Translations under genes and position numbers: made by a program | The notes under the pieces: generated by a model | Told to the model about the DNA's origin: nothing | The model's input: only the letters and a program-made list of their open reading frames with translations | The model's database searches: none | In this document: positions 28,470 through 37,826 of the stretch, piece after piece | How the letters are laid out: each line of letters starts with the position of its first letter | Numbering within the stretch: the stretch's first letter is position 1 | Virus record (IMG/VR): IMGVR_UViG_3300023210_000089 | Coordinates: 1 to 39,111 of that record | Strand: one strand, 5' to 3' | DNA: 39,111 bases | Source: a virus

Positions 28470-29560
28470 AGATTATGGGTTATCCTGGCTACCTGTCCGT
28501 GTTCCTTACTATGGACGAATGCCTCAACAGCCTTCTTAGCACCTATGTATCCATTTCTATGATGCCAGGAGTCTGATGCGCTTGGTGTTCTCAGATACTC
28601 CACCGTAACACCTATGAAATCCTTTCCAGACATGAACTTGTATGTTTGCTTGTGGTGTATGTGATGAAGGTAGACGTACCTCATAGGGCATTTTACCCAA
28701 AGCTCTGGTGCTTCCTGCGCCATTATCAATGGTAGATTATCCAGCTTTGCTCCATCACCATGGTTTGTTCCAATAAGGTTAACGCCATAGGAAGTGTATT
28801 TGCGATGGGCTATACTTACATCGAATGTTACGTTTGGATGATTTCTGAAGTAAGCTTCTACTGTCTGAGCCAACATCCATCCTGACATATAATCGTGATT
28901 TGATGGATTGAATATAACGTGTACGTCAGCTACTGGTATCATCTTCTCAATAGCCCTTACGTACATCATCTTGGCTTCAATGAATGCATCGTGCCACATT
29001 CCACTCGTATCCTGCGGTGTTCCACTCGTTGTTGTTCTTCTAGGCGTATCTATGTGAAGAACATCATTACCTATAACGAAGAATATCTTGTCTATACTGA
29101 ATCCGATAGCCTTTGAAAGTATTCCATCGATAGCATGATCCACTTGACTTACAGCCTTATGCATATCGTATGATTGACCTGTCTCTATCATACTTAACAG
29201 CTTCCCAACGTGTATGTCTGCTGGGTCTATTACAAGACAATGAGGGTCTGCTAACGGTTTTCTTATTATGTGTTCAAACTTCGGTGACCATTCCTTTATG
29301 TCTTCAAGTATGTCACTGAATGTATCCTCAATTATTGACTGACTTACACCAGCGTTCTCTTTTGTGACAACGGAGAACCTGAACTCCCCACTTGCAGATT
29401 GCCAATGTTTTACAGACACTACATCTGATTTATCTATTCCACGCTCTGCAAGATGTACATCAAGTGCGCTATTCCCGTTAATGTTTGTAACAGATATTCC
29501 TCTGTGTTCATTTATCAGGTCTATCTCCTCTGGAGAGAGTCTCATCCTTTTGTTTGTCAT
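28466..29560 (-). CDS. Calcineurin-like metallophosphoesterase
   Basis: 364 residues. Metal motifs in order: DIH (115-117, in DPADIHVGK), GND (164-166), SNHDY (220-224), GTNHGDG (near 265) and a late H-x-x-H-H (LHHIHH). This is the order of the Mre11/SbcD-like and calcineurin-like phosphoesterase fold. The N-terminal 105 residues are a helical/beta region of unknown role. Could act on DNA ends or nucleotides. Confidence 0.85.
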   Translation of the reverse strand: MTNKRMRLSPEEIDLINEHRGISVTNINGNSALDVHLAERGIDKSDVVSVKHWQSASGEFRFSVVTKENAGVSQSIIEDTFSDILEDIKEWSPKFEHIIRKPLADPHCLVIDPADIHVGKLLSMIETGQSYDMHKAVSQVDHAIDGILSKAIGFSIDKIFFVIGNDVLHIDTPRRTTTSGTPQDTSGMWHDAFIEAKMMYVRAIEKMIPVADVHVIFNPSNHDYMSGWMLAQTVEAYFRNHPNVTFDVSIAHRKYTSYGVNLIGTNHGDGAKLDNLPLIMAQEAPELWVKCPMRYVYLHHIHHKQTYKFMSGKDFIGVTVEYLRTPSASDSWHHRNGYIGAKKAVEAFVHSKEHGQVARITHNL

Positions 29561-29564
29561 GTCG

Positions 29565-29572
29565 CTAAATTA
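29565..29572 (-). promoter_or_regulatory. TAnnTTAG box before the phosphoesterase
   Basis: TAATTTAG on the minus strand, 4 bases (CGAC) before the ATG. Confidence 0.5.
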
Positions 29573-29586
29573 ATATTTTTTTGAAT

Positions 29587-29619
29587 AAAAAAAGGGGCAG
29601 CACCCGAAAGTACCACCCC
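29587..29619 (-). terminator. Rho-independent terminator with G-U pairs on the minus strand
   Basis: GTACCACCCC (29610-29619) and GGGGCAGCAC (29594-29603) around a 6-base loop. The stem closes fully only with three G-U pairs formed in minus-strand RNA, and a run of seven T follows on that strand. It ends the FmdB-like gene. Confidence 0.75.
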
Positions 29620-29672
29620 AAGGAAGGAGAAAGGAAAGGAACGGTACAAAGATAGTAATAATAACAACAAAC

Positions 29673-29840
29673 CTACGTACCCTTCCTACTACCAGTATTC
29701 GCTCCATGAATACCAAGTGGAGTTCCGAAGAACTTCTTCATCTGTTTTCCGCAGCACATGAAAACAGGCTCTTCATTCATTCCGTGAACACGGTCTTGAA
29801 CCGTCTTACATTTCCCTTGGCACTTATAACTGTATGTCAT
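29673..29840 (-). CDS. FmdB-like zinc-ribbon protein
   Basis: 55 residues. MTYSYKCQGKCKTV and FMCCGKQMKKFFGTPLGIHG form the usual FmdB-type ribbon (C7, C11 with C29, C30). Small zinc proteins of this kind are frequent in phages; function unknown. Placed between the phosphoesterase and the terminase on the opposite strand. Confidence 0.74.
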   Translation of the reverse strand: MTYSYKCQGKCKTVQDRVHGMNEEPVFMCCGKQMKKFFGTPLGIHGANTGSRKGT

Positions 29841-29889
29841 GTTTTAAATTTTGTGCAATGTATAAAATCATAATGTCAAATCAAATAAC

Positions 29890-29897
29890 TAATTTTG
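29890..29897 (+). promoter_or_regulatory. TAATTTTG box before the terminase
   Basis: TAATTTTG, 18 bases before the terminase ATG. No clear TTG at the ideal distance. Confidence 0.5.
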
Positions 29898-29915
29898 TAA
29901 CAAAGTAAAAGCTTA

Positions 29916-31850
29916 ATGTCAGAAAGGAATGGACCAGAAATAATCATCAATGGGAATCCCAAGCCACCAAAGTTCGTGTGGGAGGGTAAGCCTAAGATGA
30001 CAAAGGCTGAAGAAGCCAAGTGGTGGTTACAGGAACAGGAAAGATGGGTTGAAGGACACGCAGGTTTGAAGGGTCTGCATTACTTCTACCTTACACAGAT
30101 AAAAATAAAACAACCAAGAGGTCAACTGATACATCCGTGGTGGAGGGATGTTGATGAGTGGGTTATCGATGAATACTACGAAGCGACAAGACTTGGACAG
30201 GATCTATGTATCTACAAAAGAAGAGGTATAGGTCTTTCTGCTCTTTTTGGGGCAGGAGTGTCGTTATGGAAGGCAGTGACAAGTCCAGGTTCGACATCGC
30301 TCCTGACATCTAACAACAGGAGCAAGACGGAGAAACTATTCAACGAAAAGGTAGCGGTAGCATACGACAAGCTTGATGAATGGATAAGACCAGAGAAGAA
30401 GTCTCAAAGACTCACTGGTTACATGACCATTGACATCAAAGACCACGAGGGGATGACCACTGGAAACAACTCCAACATCCTTGCGAGGCAGACAAGTGAC
30501 TCAAGAAAGGATGCGTCCAACTTTGAATCTGAACGTGCTGCACACGCATTCATCGATGAGCTGTTCTTACATGACTTTGCATCAGAGGTGCGTCAATCGA
30601 TACAATCATGTCTGATGGATGACTTTGAAAAGATAGCCCCTGTGGTATTCGGTGGAAGTGCTGGTATCGTATCGGAAGAGGGCATCAAGGAGGCTGAGTT
30701 GATGTGGAAGGAGGCTGAGTCTTTAGGTGTCAGGACTGTTTTCATCCCAGGAACAATGGGTATCAGTAAAGCACCTGAGTATGATGATAAAGGAAATCAG
30801 ACAGGTAGGTTCTACGACTTCTGTCCGAACGGATGGTCTGATCAGGAAGGTGCAAAGGAATGGATAGAAAAGCGTAGAGCATATCTTGACAGGAGTGATG
30901 ACAAGCGTGACTACATTGGTTTCGTGAAGTCTTACCCGATGGACATCAACGACATCTTCGAAATGAACAATGTCGGTATCATTCCTGAAGACATACTTCC
31001 AAAGATAAACGCTCAGAAAAAGGTCATCGTAGAGACACCAAGACCAGTGAACACATACGACCTTGTTGAACAAGGTGGAAGAGTTGTGGCTGTTGCGAAC
31101 AACAAGGGTAATTACACCATCTTGGAACACCCTGTCAATGGGGAAGAGTACAGAGCTGGAACTGACCCTATCCCAATGGTTGATACGGACAACATGGACA
31201 CTAAGAAGGCATTAAGTACAGGCAAGCGTTCTGTTCATTCAACAATCATTAAGCGACCAAGCACACAGGAGTATGTTGCTTACTACCAAAGAAGAACCAA
31301 CGACCCTATCACAATATATCAGGAGACAATGCTCCTGCAACGCTATTACAACGACTGTAAGAACATGATCGAGCGTAACGAAGGAAGAGTTCTGATGGAT
31401 CAGTACAGACAGTTCGGTACATGGGCGTACATAGCTAATCAACCGATAATAACAGGAGCCAAGTCATTTGACAGAAAGGCTGCTAAAGGATTCCACAAGG
31501 ATAAGTGGAACAGAGATACGATATACAACTTCTTCTTTGAATACCTGAGAAACAATTGTGATAAAATATGGTTCTTAGACATCATAAACCAACTACCAGA
31601 TTTTCATGTAAGCAACACCGACCTTTTGGATGCGTTGGTTGCCTGTGAACTGTATGATAGGGATGAATATAAGAAATCAGAGAAGAGAGTATCCGTAAAA
31701 TACAAGGAAGTAAGCTATGTAACTACCGATGAATCAGGCAGAAGAGTAACAAAGTGGCAGAAAATTCCGATATTTGAAGGAGGTGACGTAATTGCACCTC
31801 CAACTGGAGTAGGTATATGGAACACAAGAACGCCAAAGGAAGAAGTGTAA
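29916..31850 (+). CDS. terL: Terminase large subunit
   Basis: Motor and nuclease that packages DNA. 644 residues. The ATPase has a deviant Walker A, YKRRGIGLS (100-108), with the basic residue at the front as in lambda gpA and no canonical GK(S/T), and Walker B AFIDE (211-215). The nuclease starts about D417 in YRAGTDP, with later acids near TDLLDALVA (about 600). First gene of the structural operon. No separate small subunit was recognised in the window. Confidence 0.92.
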   Translation: MSERNGPEIIINGNPKPPKFVWEGKPKMTKAEEAKWWLQEQERWVEGHAGLKGLHYFYLTQIKIKQPRGQLIHPWWRDVDEWVIDEYYEATRLGQDLCIYKRRGIGLSALFGAGVSLWKAVTSPGSTSLLTSNNRSKTEKLFNEKVAVAYDKLDEWIRPEKKSQRLTGYMTIDIKDHEGMTTGNNSNILARQTSDSRKDASNFESERAAHAFIDELFLHDFASEVRQSIQSCLMDDFEKIAPVVFGGSAGIVSEEGIKEAELMWKEAESLGVRTVFIPGTMGISKAPEYDDKGNQTGRFYDFCPNGWSDQEGAKEWIEKRRAYLDRSDDKRDYIGFVKSYPMDINDIFEMNNVGIIPEDILPKINAQKKVIVETPRPVNTYDLVEQGGRVVAVANNKGNYTILEHPVNGEEYRAGTDPIPMVDTDNMDTKKALSTGKRSVHSTIIKRPSTQEYVAYYQRRTNDPITIYQETMLLQRYYNDCKNMIERNEGRVLMDQYRQFGTWAYIANQPIITGAKSFDRKAAKGFHKDKWNRDTIYNFFFEYLRNNCDKIWFLDIINQLPDFHVSNTDLLDALVACELYDRDEYKKSEKRVSVKYKEVSYVTTDESGRRVTKWQKIPIFEGGDVIAPPTGVGIWNTRTPKEEV

Positions 31851-32026
31851 GGTGGGTAGGTAGAGATGGGAACAACAAAACAGGTGAGTTCCTTGCGGTA
31901 GGATACAAGGGTGATATAAACAATGGATTCAACACTTACGCAATAATAATAAGACACATCGATGGGAGGGTATTTGAACTTCCGTTTTCAGCTTTAAAAT
32001 TCATAACGGATGATACTGGACAATAG
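31817..32026 (+). CDS. Small SH3-like protein between terminase and portal
   Basis: 69 residues, beta-rich (VRWVGRDGNNKTGEFLAVGYKGD), overlapping the terminase end by 34 bases and the portal start by 17. May be an accessory of packaging. No family recognised. Confidence 0.65.
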   Translation: MEHKNAKGRSVRWVGRDGNNKTGEFLAVGYKGDINNGFNTYAIIIRHIDGRVFELPFSALKFITDDTGQ

Positions 32027-34298
32027 TCACGAAATTGAAATAGTTTACGATAGACCAGATGGCTATTTTGATAAGAAGAAAATAGAAAAGGATTATGGGT
32101 CTATTGAGAACTGGTATGCTCAGAATGTAAGATACATAGCTACCCACTACAACATAGCATCAAATACAGATGAAGTAAAAAGAGAGGGAAAGAGAAGTAC
32201 CAAGCGTTGGGCTGAAGAGTCTCCAGTTGATCAGATCATAAACAACTACAGGTACTTCATGGGTACGCAGGAGAACTTCAACTTCGCATACCTTACGGAG
32301 GATGAGAAAGGTGGAGAACTTCCAGCCCCTTACATCAAGGGTGAGCAGATATTTGAGTTGATAGAGTATATGCGTGGTGGCATAAGAAAGGTACTCAACT
32401 CCACAAAGGTCACCATCGAAAGCCTTGAGCCTTCCAAGATATCCAAGAAGATGCAGAGGGTTCAGATGATAAAGCTGAAGAAAGACCTTGCTGAGTTCTT
32501 CAATCAGACACAGGAGAAGTATGGTATGGGGTTCTTCCCAGAGGGCATAGGAAATAATATCGACCTTGATGAGGCGGTGGAGAAGGTGATGAAGTCCCCT
32601 ATCGATGAGATGGAGGAGTACGGTCTTGACCTGATCAATGACATCATCAATAGAAATAGACTCAAGGATCAGATGATGCGTGCATTCACTGACTGCGCCA
32701 TAGGAAGATACTGCGGCATCTATGTTGATGAGATGCACGGAAGACCATACACAGAGGTCATCCCTCCGTATAACCTCATACTTGATTTCAGTAATGACTC
32801 GGACTATAACGAGACTGCCGAGTTCGTTGGTTGGGTATCTTTCATGACACCTGAAGAGATCTATTACAGATACGACCTTACGGACGAGGAACGTGATCTT
32901 GTAAAGGAGATGTCCGTAACTACACCTGGAATAGGATTTGAACTATTGAATCACTACAACGGATCAAGTGGTTCTGACATTGGTTTCAATTGGTGGGGTG
33001 GTCCTGATGGTAGAAATTACCGACAGGTAGCTGTTGTTACTGGTTTTTGGATAACAGAGGTTCCAGAGACAAAGAAGTTGAAAAAGGAAAAAGGTGAGGG
33101 AAAGGATATTACTCCTATCCACGGAAACGATTCAGAGCGATACTCCTATCTTAGAATAGATAAAGCCACGCTAATAGGAAACGCTATCCTTACAGATTAT
33201 GGCAGGGATTATAACGTGGTGTATGACTCAATGAATCCAAGCCGTCCTATGCTACCTGTACGTACATTCATCCCAAACATGATGATGGGAATGAACCGTT
33301 CTGTGGTTGATAGAATGAAGAAGCTACAGGATGACATTGATGCCTACGAATACAAGATACGTCAGAACATCGGTAAAGACCTTGGCAATATACTGTTCGT
33401 AAACGGAATGAAGGTTGGCGCAGGTGACTCTGTAAGGGAGATCATAACCAACCTGAAGAAATATGCAATGCACGTTACTGATGGATCAGATGGTGAAGAC
33501 CCAAATGTACTTGATGGTCAAAGACTTGTAGAGAAATTGGATATGTCTCTTGGTGGTAATGTATCCATCTATGTTTCGTTGATACAGGAAAAAGAACGAA
33601 TGATGAAGGAGATCATCAACGCTTCAAAGGTTTCAATGGGGCAGTTGACTAGTTATGTCGGATATGGTTCACAGCAACAGTCAATCAGTCAGAATCAGTT
33701 AGGTATGGCAACATACTACGATGGTTTCATGACATACTACACCTACCTATTGCAGTATATCCTCAACAAGGCAAAGATTATGTTGATGGACATGGATGGT
33801 GAAGAGGCGGCAGACGTAATGCTGTCTGAGGACGCTATCAAGTTCTTCAAGAACACCACAGAGTTCCAATTGGAGGACATGATGGTAAAGGTTGATATTG
33901 AAGATATGATAGACGAGCAGTCAAGACAGAGACTATTGACAATCGCTCAAGCCATGGCTCAGAATGCAGATAAGACAGGATTCGATTGGGATGACTATAT
34001 CGAACTTGAAACTGCACGTACATACACTGAGTTGAAAGACAAGATGACCTTGAAGATCAAGAAGCGTAAGATGCAACAGCAGCAACAGCAGCAGATGATG
34101 ATGCTTCAACAACAGGCAGAACAAGAGCGTCAGCGTCAATTCTCAATGCAACAGCAAGAGATGGCAGAGTCTGGCAGAAACGCAAGAGAAGAAGCCAAAC
34201 TACGTCAGAAGACAATGCAGCCAGTTGCAGACAGAGAGGCAGAACTCGCATACGAACAGGAGCGTCAGCAGATGCCTCCTGGAGGCGAGGGTGCATAA
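32010..34298 (+). CDS. Portal protein
   Basis: 762 residues, a large portal. The order terminase-portal-scaffold-capsid supports the call. The central region (about 100-560) is the expected stem/wing/crown, with the stretch NQLGMATYYDGFMTYYTYLLQYIL near the wing/crown. The C-terminus has a Q-rich coiled coil (KRKMQQQQQQQMMMLQQQ) followed by a charged tail. Forms the dodecameric ring for DNA entry. Confidence 0.88.
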   Translation: MILDNSHEIEIVYDRPDGYFDKKKIEKDYGSIENWYAQNVRYIATHYNIASNTDEVKREGKRSTKRWAEESPVDQIINNYRYFMGTQENFNFAYLTEDEKGGELPAPYIKGEQIFELIEYMRGGIRKVLNSTKVTIESLEPSKISKKMQRVQMIKLKKDLAEFFNQTQEKYGMGFFPEGIGNNIDLDEAVEKVMKSPIDEMEEYGLDLINDIINRNRLKDQMMRAFTDCAIGRYCGIYVDEMHGRPYTEVIPPYNLILDFSNDSDYNETAEFVGWVSFMTPEEIYYRYDLTDEERDLVKEMSVTTPGIGFELLNHYNGSSGSDIGFNWWGGPDGRNYRQVAVVTGFWITEVPETKKLKKEKGEGKDITPIHGNDSERYSYLRIDKATLIGNAILTDYGRDYNVVYDSMNPSRPMLPVRTFIPNMMMGMNRSVVDRMKKLQDDIDAYEYKIRQNIGKDLGNILFVNGMKVGAGDSVREIITNLKKYAMHVTDGSDGEDPNVLDGQRLVEKLDMSLGGNVSIYVSLIQEKERMMKEIINASKVSMGQLTSYVGYGSQQQSISQNQLGMATYYDGFMTYYTYLLQYILNKAKIMLMDMDGEEAADVMLSEDAIKFFKNTTEFQLEDMMVKVDIEDMIDEQSRQRLLTIAQAMAQNADKTGFDWDDYIELETARTYTELKDKMTLKIKKRKMQQQQQQQMMMLQQQAEQERQRQFSMQQQEMAESGRNAREEAKLRQKTMQPVADREAELAYEQERQQMPPGGEGA

Positions 34299-34300
34299 TG

Positions 34301-34330
34301 TTGTAAATCAATAAATTATATATAACTTTG
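34301..34330 (+). promoter_or_regulatory. TTG-N19-TAACTTTG promoter
   Basis: TTG at 34301-34303, 19 bases, TAACTTTG at 34323-34330, then 4 bases to the scaffold ATG at 34335. A strong consensus match. Confidence 0.75.
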
Positions 34331-34334
34331 TAAA

Positions 34335-35531
34335 ATGGAAGAATTAAAGGAAGAGGTTGTTCAGGAAGAAAACAATGTACAACCACAAGAAGAACAGGAA
34401 CATGGTTCTTTGAATTATGATGTTGAAGTATCTCTTGAGCAGGAGGAGGAGCAATCCATCATATCTAAGCTCATGGAGGAAAATCCAGGCATGGAAGAGG
34501 AGGACCTTGCGGATCAGATCGAAGAAATGAAGTCAAAGGTGCTTGAGGATAAGAAGGCTCAAGCAACTGATGACCTGAAAAGAATCGATGCTGTGAAAGA
34601 ACGTGAAGGTAACTCTGAACTCTCTGATGAAGAGGCTTGGGAGATCGTACTTCAAGAGGAAGAGGAGTCTAAGCAGGAGTCAATCCTGAAAGACCCGTTC
34701 TCATTTGATAGCACTCCTGACAAAAAGGTAGACACTAAAGTTGATGAAAGCCAAAAGCTTCAAGAGATGGAGCAGAAGGTTTCACAGGCCGAAGCTGTAT
34801 TGAACGACCCTCTTATAGATGGGTACTTGAAGTTCAAGCAGTCTGGTAACGGTAGCTTCAGAGACTACATGAAGTCTTTTGAACTAGACAAGGATTACGA
34901 TGCCATGTCTGACAAGGAGATCTACAAGATGAGTGTGAACGGTCTTGGTCTTACAGAAGAGGAGGTTGAATACGAGATGGATAGATTCGATGACCTTTCT
35001 CCTGTTCAGAAGAAGCTTGAGACACGCAAGATGCGTGAAGACCTCAAGAAACAACAGGAGGACAGAATCAAGAATGTTGCATTTCAGACAAGTGAACAGT
35101 CTGTTGAGCAGCAGAAGAGAATGCAAGAGACACAAAAGAAAAATCACGAACAATTCGTTGGGCTTACAAGGTCAATGGTGAACAAGGGTTATTACGGTTT
35201 AAATCTTACCGAAGACATGACCAAAGCGATCCACGATCATGTGACCTCAGGAAAAATAGGTTTCGTCAATGCAGATGGTACTGTGAATGTCAACAAGATG
35301 TTTGACTTTGCCGCATGGGATCTGTTCAAGAAGGATGTCCTTCAGAACAAGGTACAGCAGGGTAAGGTAAAAGGTCAGAAGGCAGAGTTCATCAAACGTG
35401 CTGCACCGAAAAGGACTGGTTTAAAAACCACAAAAGTAGGAGGCAGAACGAATGATTACAACGCATACCTGAAGGCAAGAGGCGATGCCGCAGGAAGAAG
35501 AGGGGTTAATGGAGGGAACATAACTCTTTAA
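34335..35531 (+). CDS. Scaffold-like or head-assembly protein
   Basis: 398 residues, very rich in E, Q, K and D, with long predicted coiled coils and low complexity, between portal and major capsid. This is the usual position and composition of an internal scaffold. The C-terminal 100 residues (MVNKGYYGLNLTEDM to GRTNDYNAYLKARG) are more globular and basic, and could contact the capsid. Confidence 0.82.
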   Translation: MEELKEEVVQEENNVQPQEEQEHGSLNYDVEVSLEQEEEQSIISKLMEENPGMEEEDLADQIEEMKSKVLEDKKAQATDDLKRIDAVKEREGNSELSDEEAWEIVLQEEEESKQESILKDPFSFDSTPDKKVDTKVDESQKLQEMEQKVSQAEAVLNDPLIDGYLKFKQSGNGSFRDYMKSFELDKDYDAMSDKEIYKMSVNGLGLTEEEVEYEMDRFDDLSPVQKKLETRKMREDLKKQQEDRIKNVAFQTSEQSVEQQKRMQETQKKNHEQFVGLTRSMVNKGYYGLNLTEDMTKAIHDHVTSGKIGFVNADGTVNVNKMFDFAAWDLFKKDVLQNKVQQGKVKGQKAEFIKRAAPKRTGLKTTKVGGRTNDYNAYLKARGDAAGRRGVNGGNITL

Positions 35532-35555
35532 AACAAAACTTAAAAGAAATCTAAA

Positions 35556-36923
35556 ATGGCACAAAATAGCCCTTTAAACGTAGCAGACAACCTAACGGTT
35601 CGTTCGTTGTCTGACCGTAACGATTTCCGTAACGTGTATGACCTTTCTGGAGGTTACAACAAGTTCGGAATGATCGTTAACATCTTGAATATGCCTTTCG
35701 GAGGCGGTAAGCAGTTCGATACTGACAAGTACGAGAAATCAGTAATGGGTCGTGGACACGTTATTGCTCAAGTAGCTTCAGGATCAATTGTAGGTAACAC
35801 ACTTGTACTTACACTTCAGCCACAGGGAACTCCTCCTGCACCAGTTGACACTTTCCGTGTTGGTGACGTTGTAGTTGCTGCTGATCACAGTGTATCTGGT
35901 AAGGTTATCGCAACCACTCCAGGTTCAATCACATTGGAGGCAACTGAGTCTACTCTTGCTGCAATGAACACTGCGTTCTCAACTGCTGGTACTTACGTTA
36001 AGGTATTGGGAGACAGCTCTCCGAACTTCTATTCTGATGGAAAATCTCCACTATATGAGTTCCCTGAGTTGATCTACAACTACTCTGCTGTTAAGCGTGA
36101 TACTTACTTGGCTTCTCGTAGAGAGAACATCAAGTCTCGTATCTACTACAAGGACAAGTTCTGGGGAGATGCTCAGTTGGACTTGATGGTACAGCGATTC
36201 CTTCGTCAGATGGAGAAGCAGATGTTGTTCTCAAACCAAGCTCAGTGGACTTCTCAAGTAGGTGGTCTTTCTGACATGAACGGTGGTGTTCGTTGGTCCA
36301 TCATCAACCGAGGTGGTGAGTACCTTCCACTTGCTTCTGCTTTGACTCAGGCTCAGTTCGACAACTTCCTTGCTAACGTATGGAGCCGTAAGGCAAGCCG
36401 AACTACTCCTATCACCTTGTTCATGGGTCGTGGAATGATGCAGCACATTCAGCGTAACTTCACTGATGGCTACATTCTTAACGCTGGTTCAATGAACACT
36501 TTCGGTGGTTCTGAGGTGAAAGGTGTTGATGTACGTATGTACACTATCGCTGGTGTTGAAGTTGCAATGGTTGAGCTTCCAGTTCTTAACGATACTGAGT
36601 TCTTCCCTGAGTTGACTTCAGTTGCTGGACTTAGCAACCCATACCGTCAGCAGCACACTTGCTTCGCACTTGACTTGGATCCTATCGAAGTTAAAGGTGG
36701 AGGTCTTGCTCCTGCTATCGAAAAAATCTTCCGAGGACCATCTGAGTTCTACTGTGGTTACATCAAAGGTATGGCTGATGCAGGTGTACCTACTGTTGAT
36801 AACTTCGCAGATTACAGTGTGGATATCGTAAGTTCAGTAGATGCTCACAGATGCGACATCATGGCTGATAACGGAATCGACATGATTGGTAAGTTCAGTG
36901 GATTGATTGAATTGGTAGCTTAA
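35556..36923 (+). CDS. Major capsid protein
   Basis: 455 residues, directly after the scaffold. The N-terminal arm (about 1-60) is followed by a beta-rich insertion (about 68-150: VIAQVASGSIVGNT... AGTYVKVLGD) and then the P-domain-like body, including FPELTSVAGLSNPYRQQH and a C-terminal beta region. Fits an HK97-type fold. Composition is Val/Ala/Gly/Thr rich and typical of shells. No pro-head protease was seen. Confidence 0.88.
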   Translation: MAQNSPLNVADNLTVRSLSDRNDFRNVYDLSGGYNKFGMIVNILNMPFGGGKQFDTDKYEKSVMGRGHVIAQVASGSIVGNTLVLTLQPQGTPPAPVDTFRVGDVVVAADHSVSGKVIATTPGSITLEATESTLAAMNTAFSTAGTYVKVLGDSSPNFYSDGKSPLYEFPELIYNYSAVKRDTYLASRRENIKSRIYYKDKFWGDAQLDLMVQRFLRQMEKQMLFSNQAQWTSQVGGLSDMNGGVRWSIINRGGEYLPLASALTQAQFDNFLANVWSRKASRTTPITLFMGRGMMQHIQRNFTDGYILNAGSMNTFGGSEVKGVDVRMYTIAGVEVAMVELPVLNDTEFFPELTSVAGLSNPYRQQHTCFALDLDPIEVKGGGLAPAIEKIFRGPSEFYCGYIKGMADAGVPTVDNFADYSVDIVSSVDAHRCDIMADNGIDMIGKFSGLIELVA

Positions 36924-36951
36924 TTTATAAACTCTTAAAAACTTAGAAAAA

Positions 36952-37737
36952 ATGAATCGAGATATCAATATTATTCTTACTACCGCTGAGACTGTAGCTA
37001 CTGCTGTAGACTTCGTAGACGGTTTAGGTAGAATCCGAAAAGGTGTAGGTACAGACTCTGTACAGTACACTTTTCCTTGGAAAAAGCTTGGTGCTGTGTC
37101 TAAATCAACAGGTGCTGCTGGAACCGAAGGTATTGTAACTGCAACACCAGGTACTGGTGCTGCTAACACAGAGTATGCTTTCTTTTTAACTCAAGAAGTT
37201 AGCGGTGAATTAATAACAGAAAGAATCACTTGGGTAAGTGGAGCCGCTACTCCAACTCCTGCTGAGATTTGTGATGGATGGAGAGATGTTGTTTTAGCAC
37301 ACGTAGCTGCTGGCAGACTTGCAATTACGGTCCCTGCCGCAGGTGCAAATACACTAATTCTTCCTGCTTCTTCAGTTGACAACTTCAACCTTACAGGTGT
37401 TAGTGGTCCTCTTGGAGCAGCCGCACAAACTGCTGCTCCTGTAGCTCCAGTTGGAAGAGGTGCAGACCTTCTTGCAGATGGTATTGTAGACTCTTTCCCT
37501 GCTGTTGGTTCTGCTGCCGCACTTCCAGTTGTTGGTCTTTCTTACAGTGAGTACACCTTTGAGCTTATGGCTCCTAAGGGTAACGGAGGCTTTAACGAGC
37601 AAACTAGCGACCAAGCTGTTTCTTTGAAAGTTTACGCTGACGAGGGGGCTGCTGGATGGGGTGGACTTGACGCTGTGATTGACAGTATTATTGATGGTTC
37701 TTACACTGCTGCTGAACTTTTGGGTTCTAACGTGTAA
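36952..37737 (+). CDS. Virion protein, Ala/Gly-rich (decoration or minor capsid)
   Basis: 261 residues, rich in A, G, T and V, beta-structured, no charged clusters. MNRDINIILTTAETVATAV and a segment near NGGFNEQTSDQAVSLKV are features of small virion proteins. Between the capsid and the 309-residue protein. A decoration or head-completion role is inferred. Confidence 0.75.
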   Translation: MNRDINIILTTAETVATAVDFVDGLGRIRKGVGTDSVQYTFPWKKLGAVSKSTGAAGTEGIVTATPGTGAANTEYAFFLTQEVSGELITERITWVSGAATPTPAEICDGWRDVVLAHVAAGRLAITVPAAGANTLILPASSVDNFNLTGVSGPLGAAAQTAAPVAPVGRGADLLADGIVDSFPAVGSAAALPVVGLSYSEYTFELMAPKGNGGFNEQTSDQAVSLKVYADEGAAGWGGLDAVIDSIIDGSYTAAELLGSNV

Positions 37738-37761
37738 TAACATTCAGTTATTTAATTTTAA

Positions 37762-37793
37762 AAAGAGGTGGCATTTTGTCACCTCTTTTTTTT
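37762..37793 (+). terminator. Rho-independent terminator
   Basis: AAAGAGGTG (37762-37770) and CACCTCTTT (37780-37788), 9-base loop, then T-run. A TATCTTTA box follows at 37793-37800, 26 bases before the next ATG. Confidence 0.9.
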
Positions 37794-37826
37794 ATCTTTA
37801 TGCTGTTAATTAACTAATACTTTAAA

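Noticed and set aside
36834-37169. Minus-strand frames across the capsid and virion genes
   Set aside because: They mirror the Ala/Gly/Val codons of the plus genes and have no start signals.
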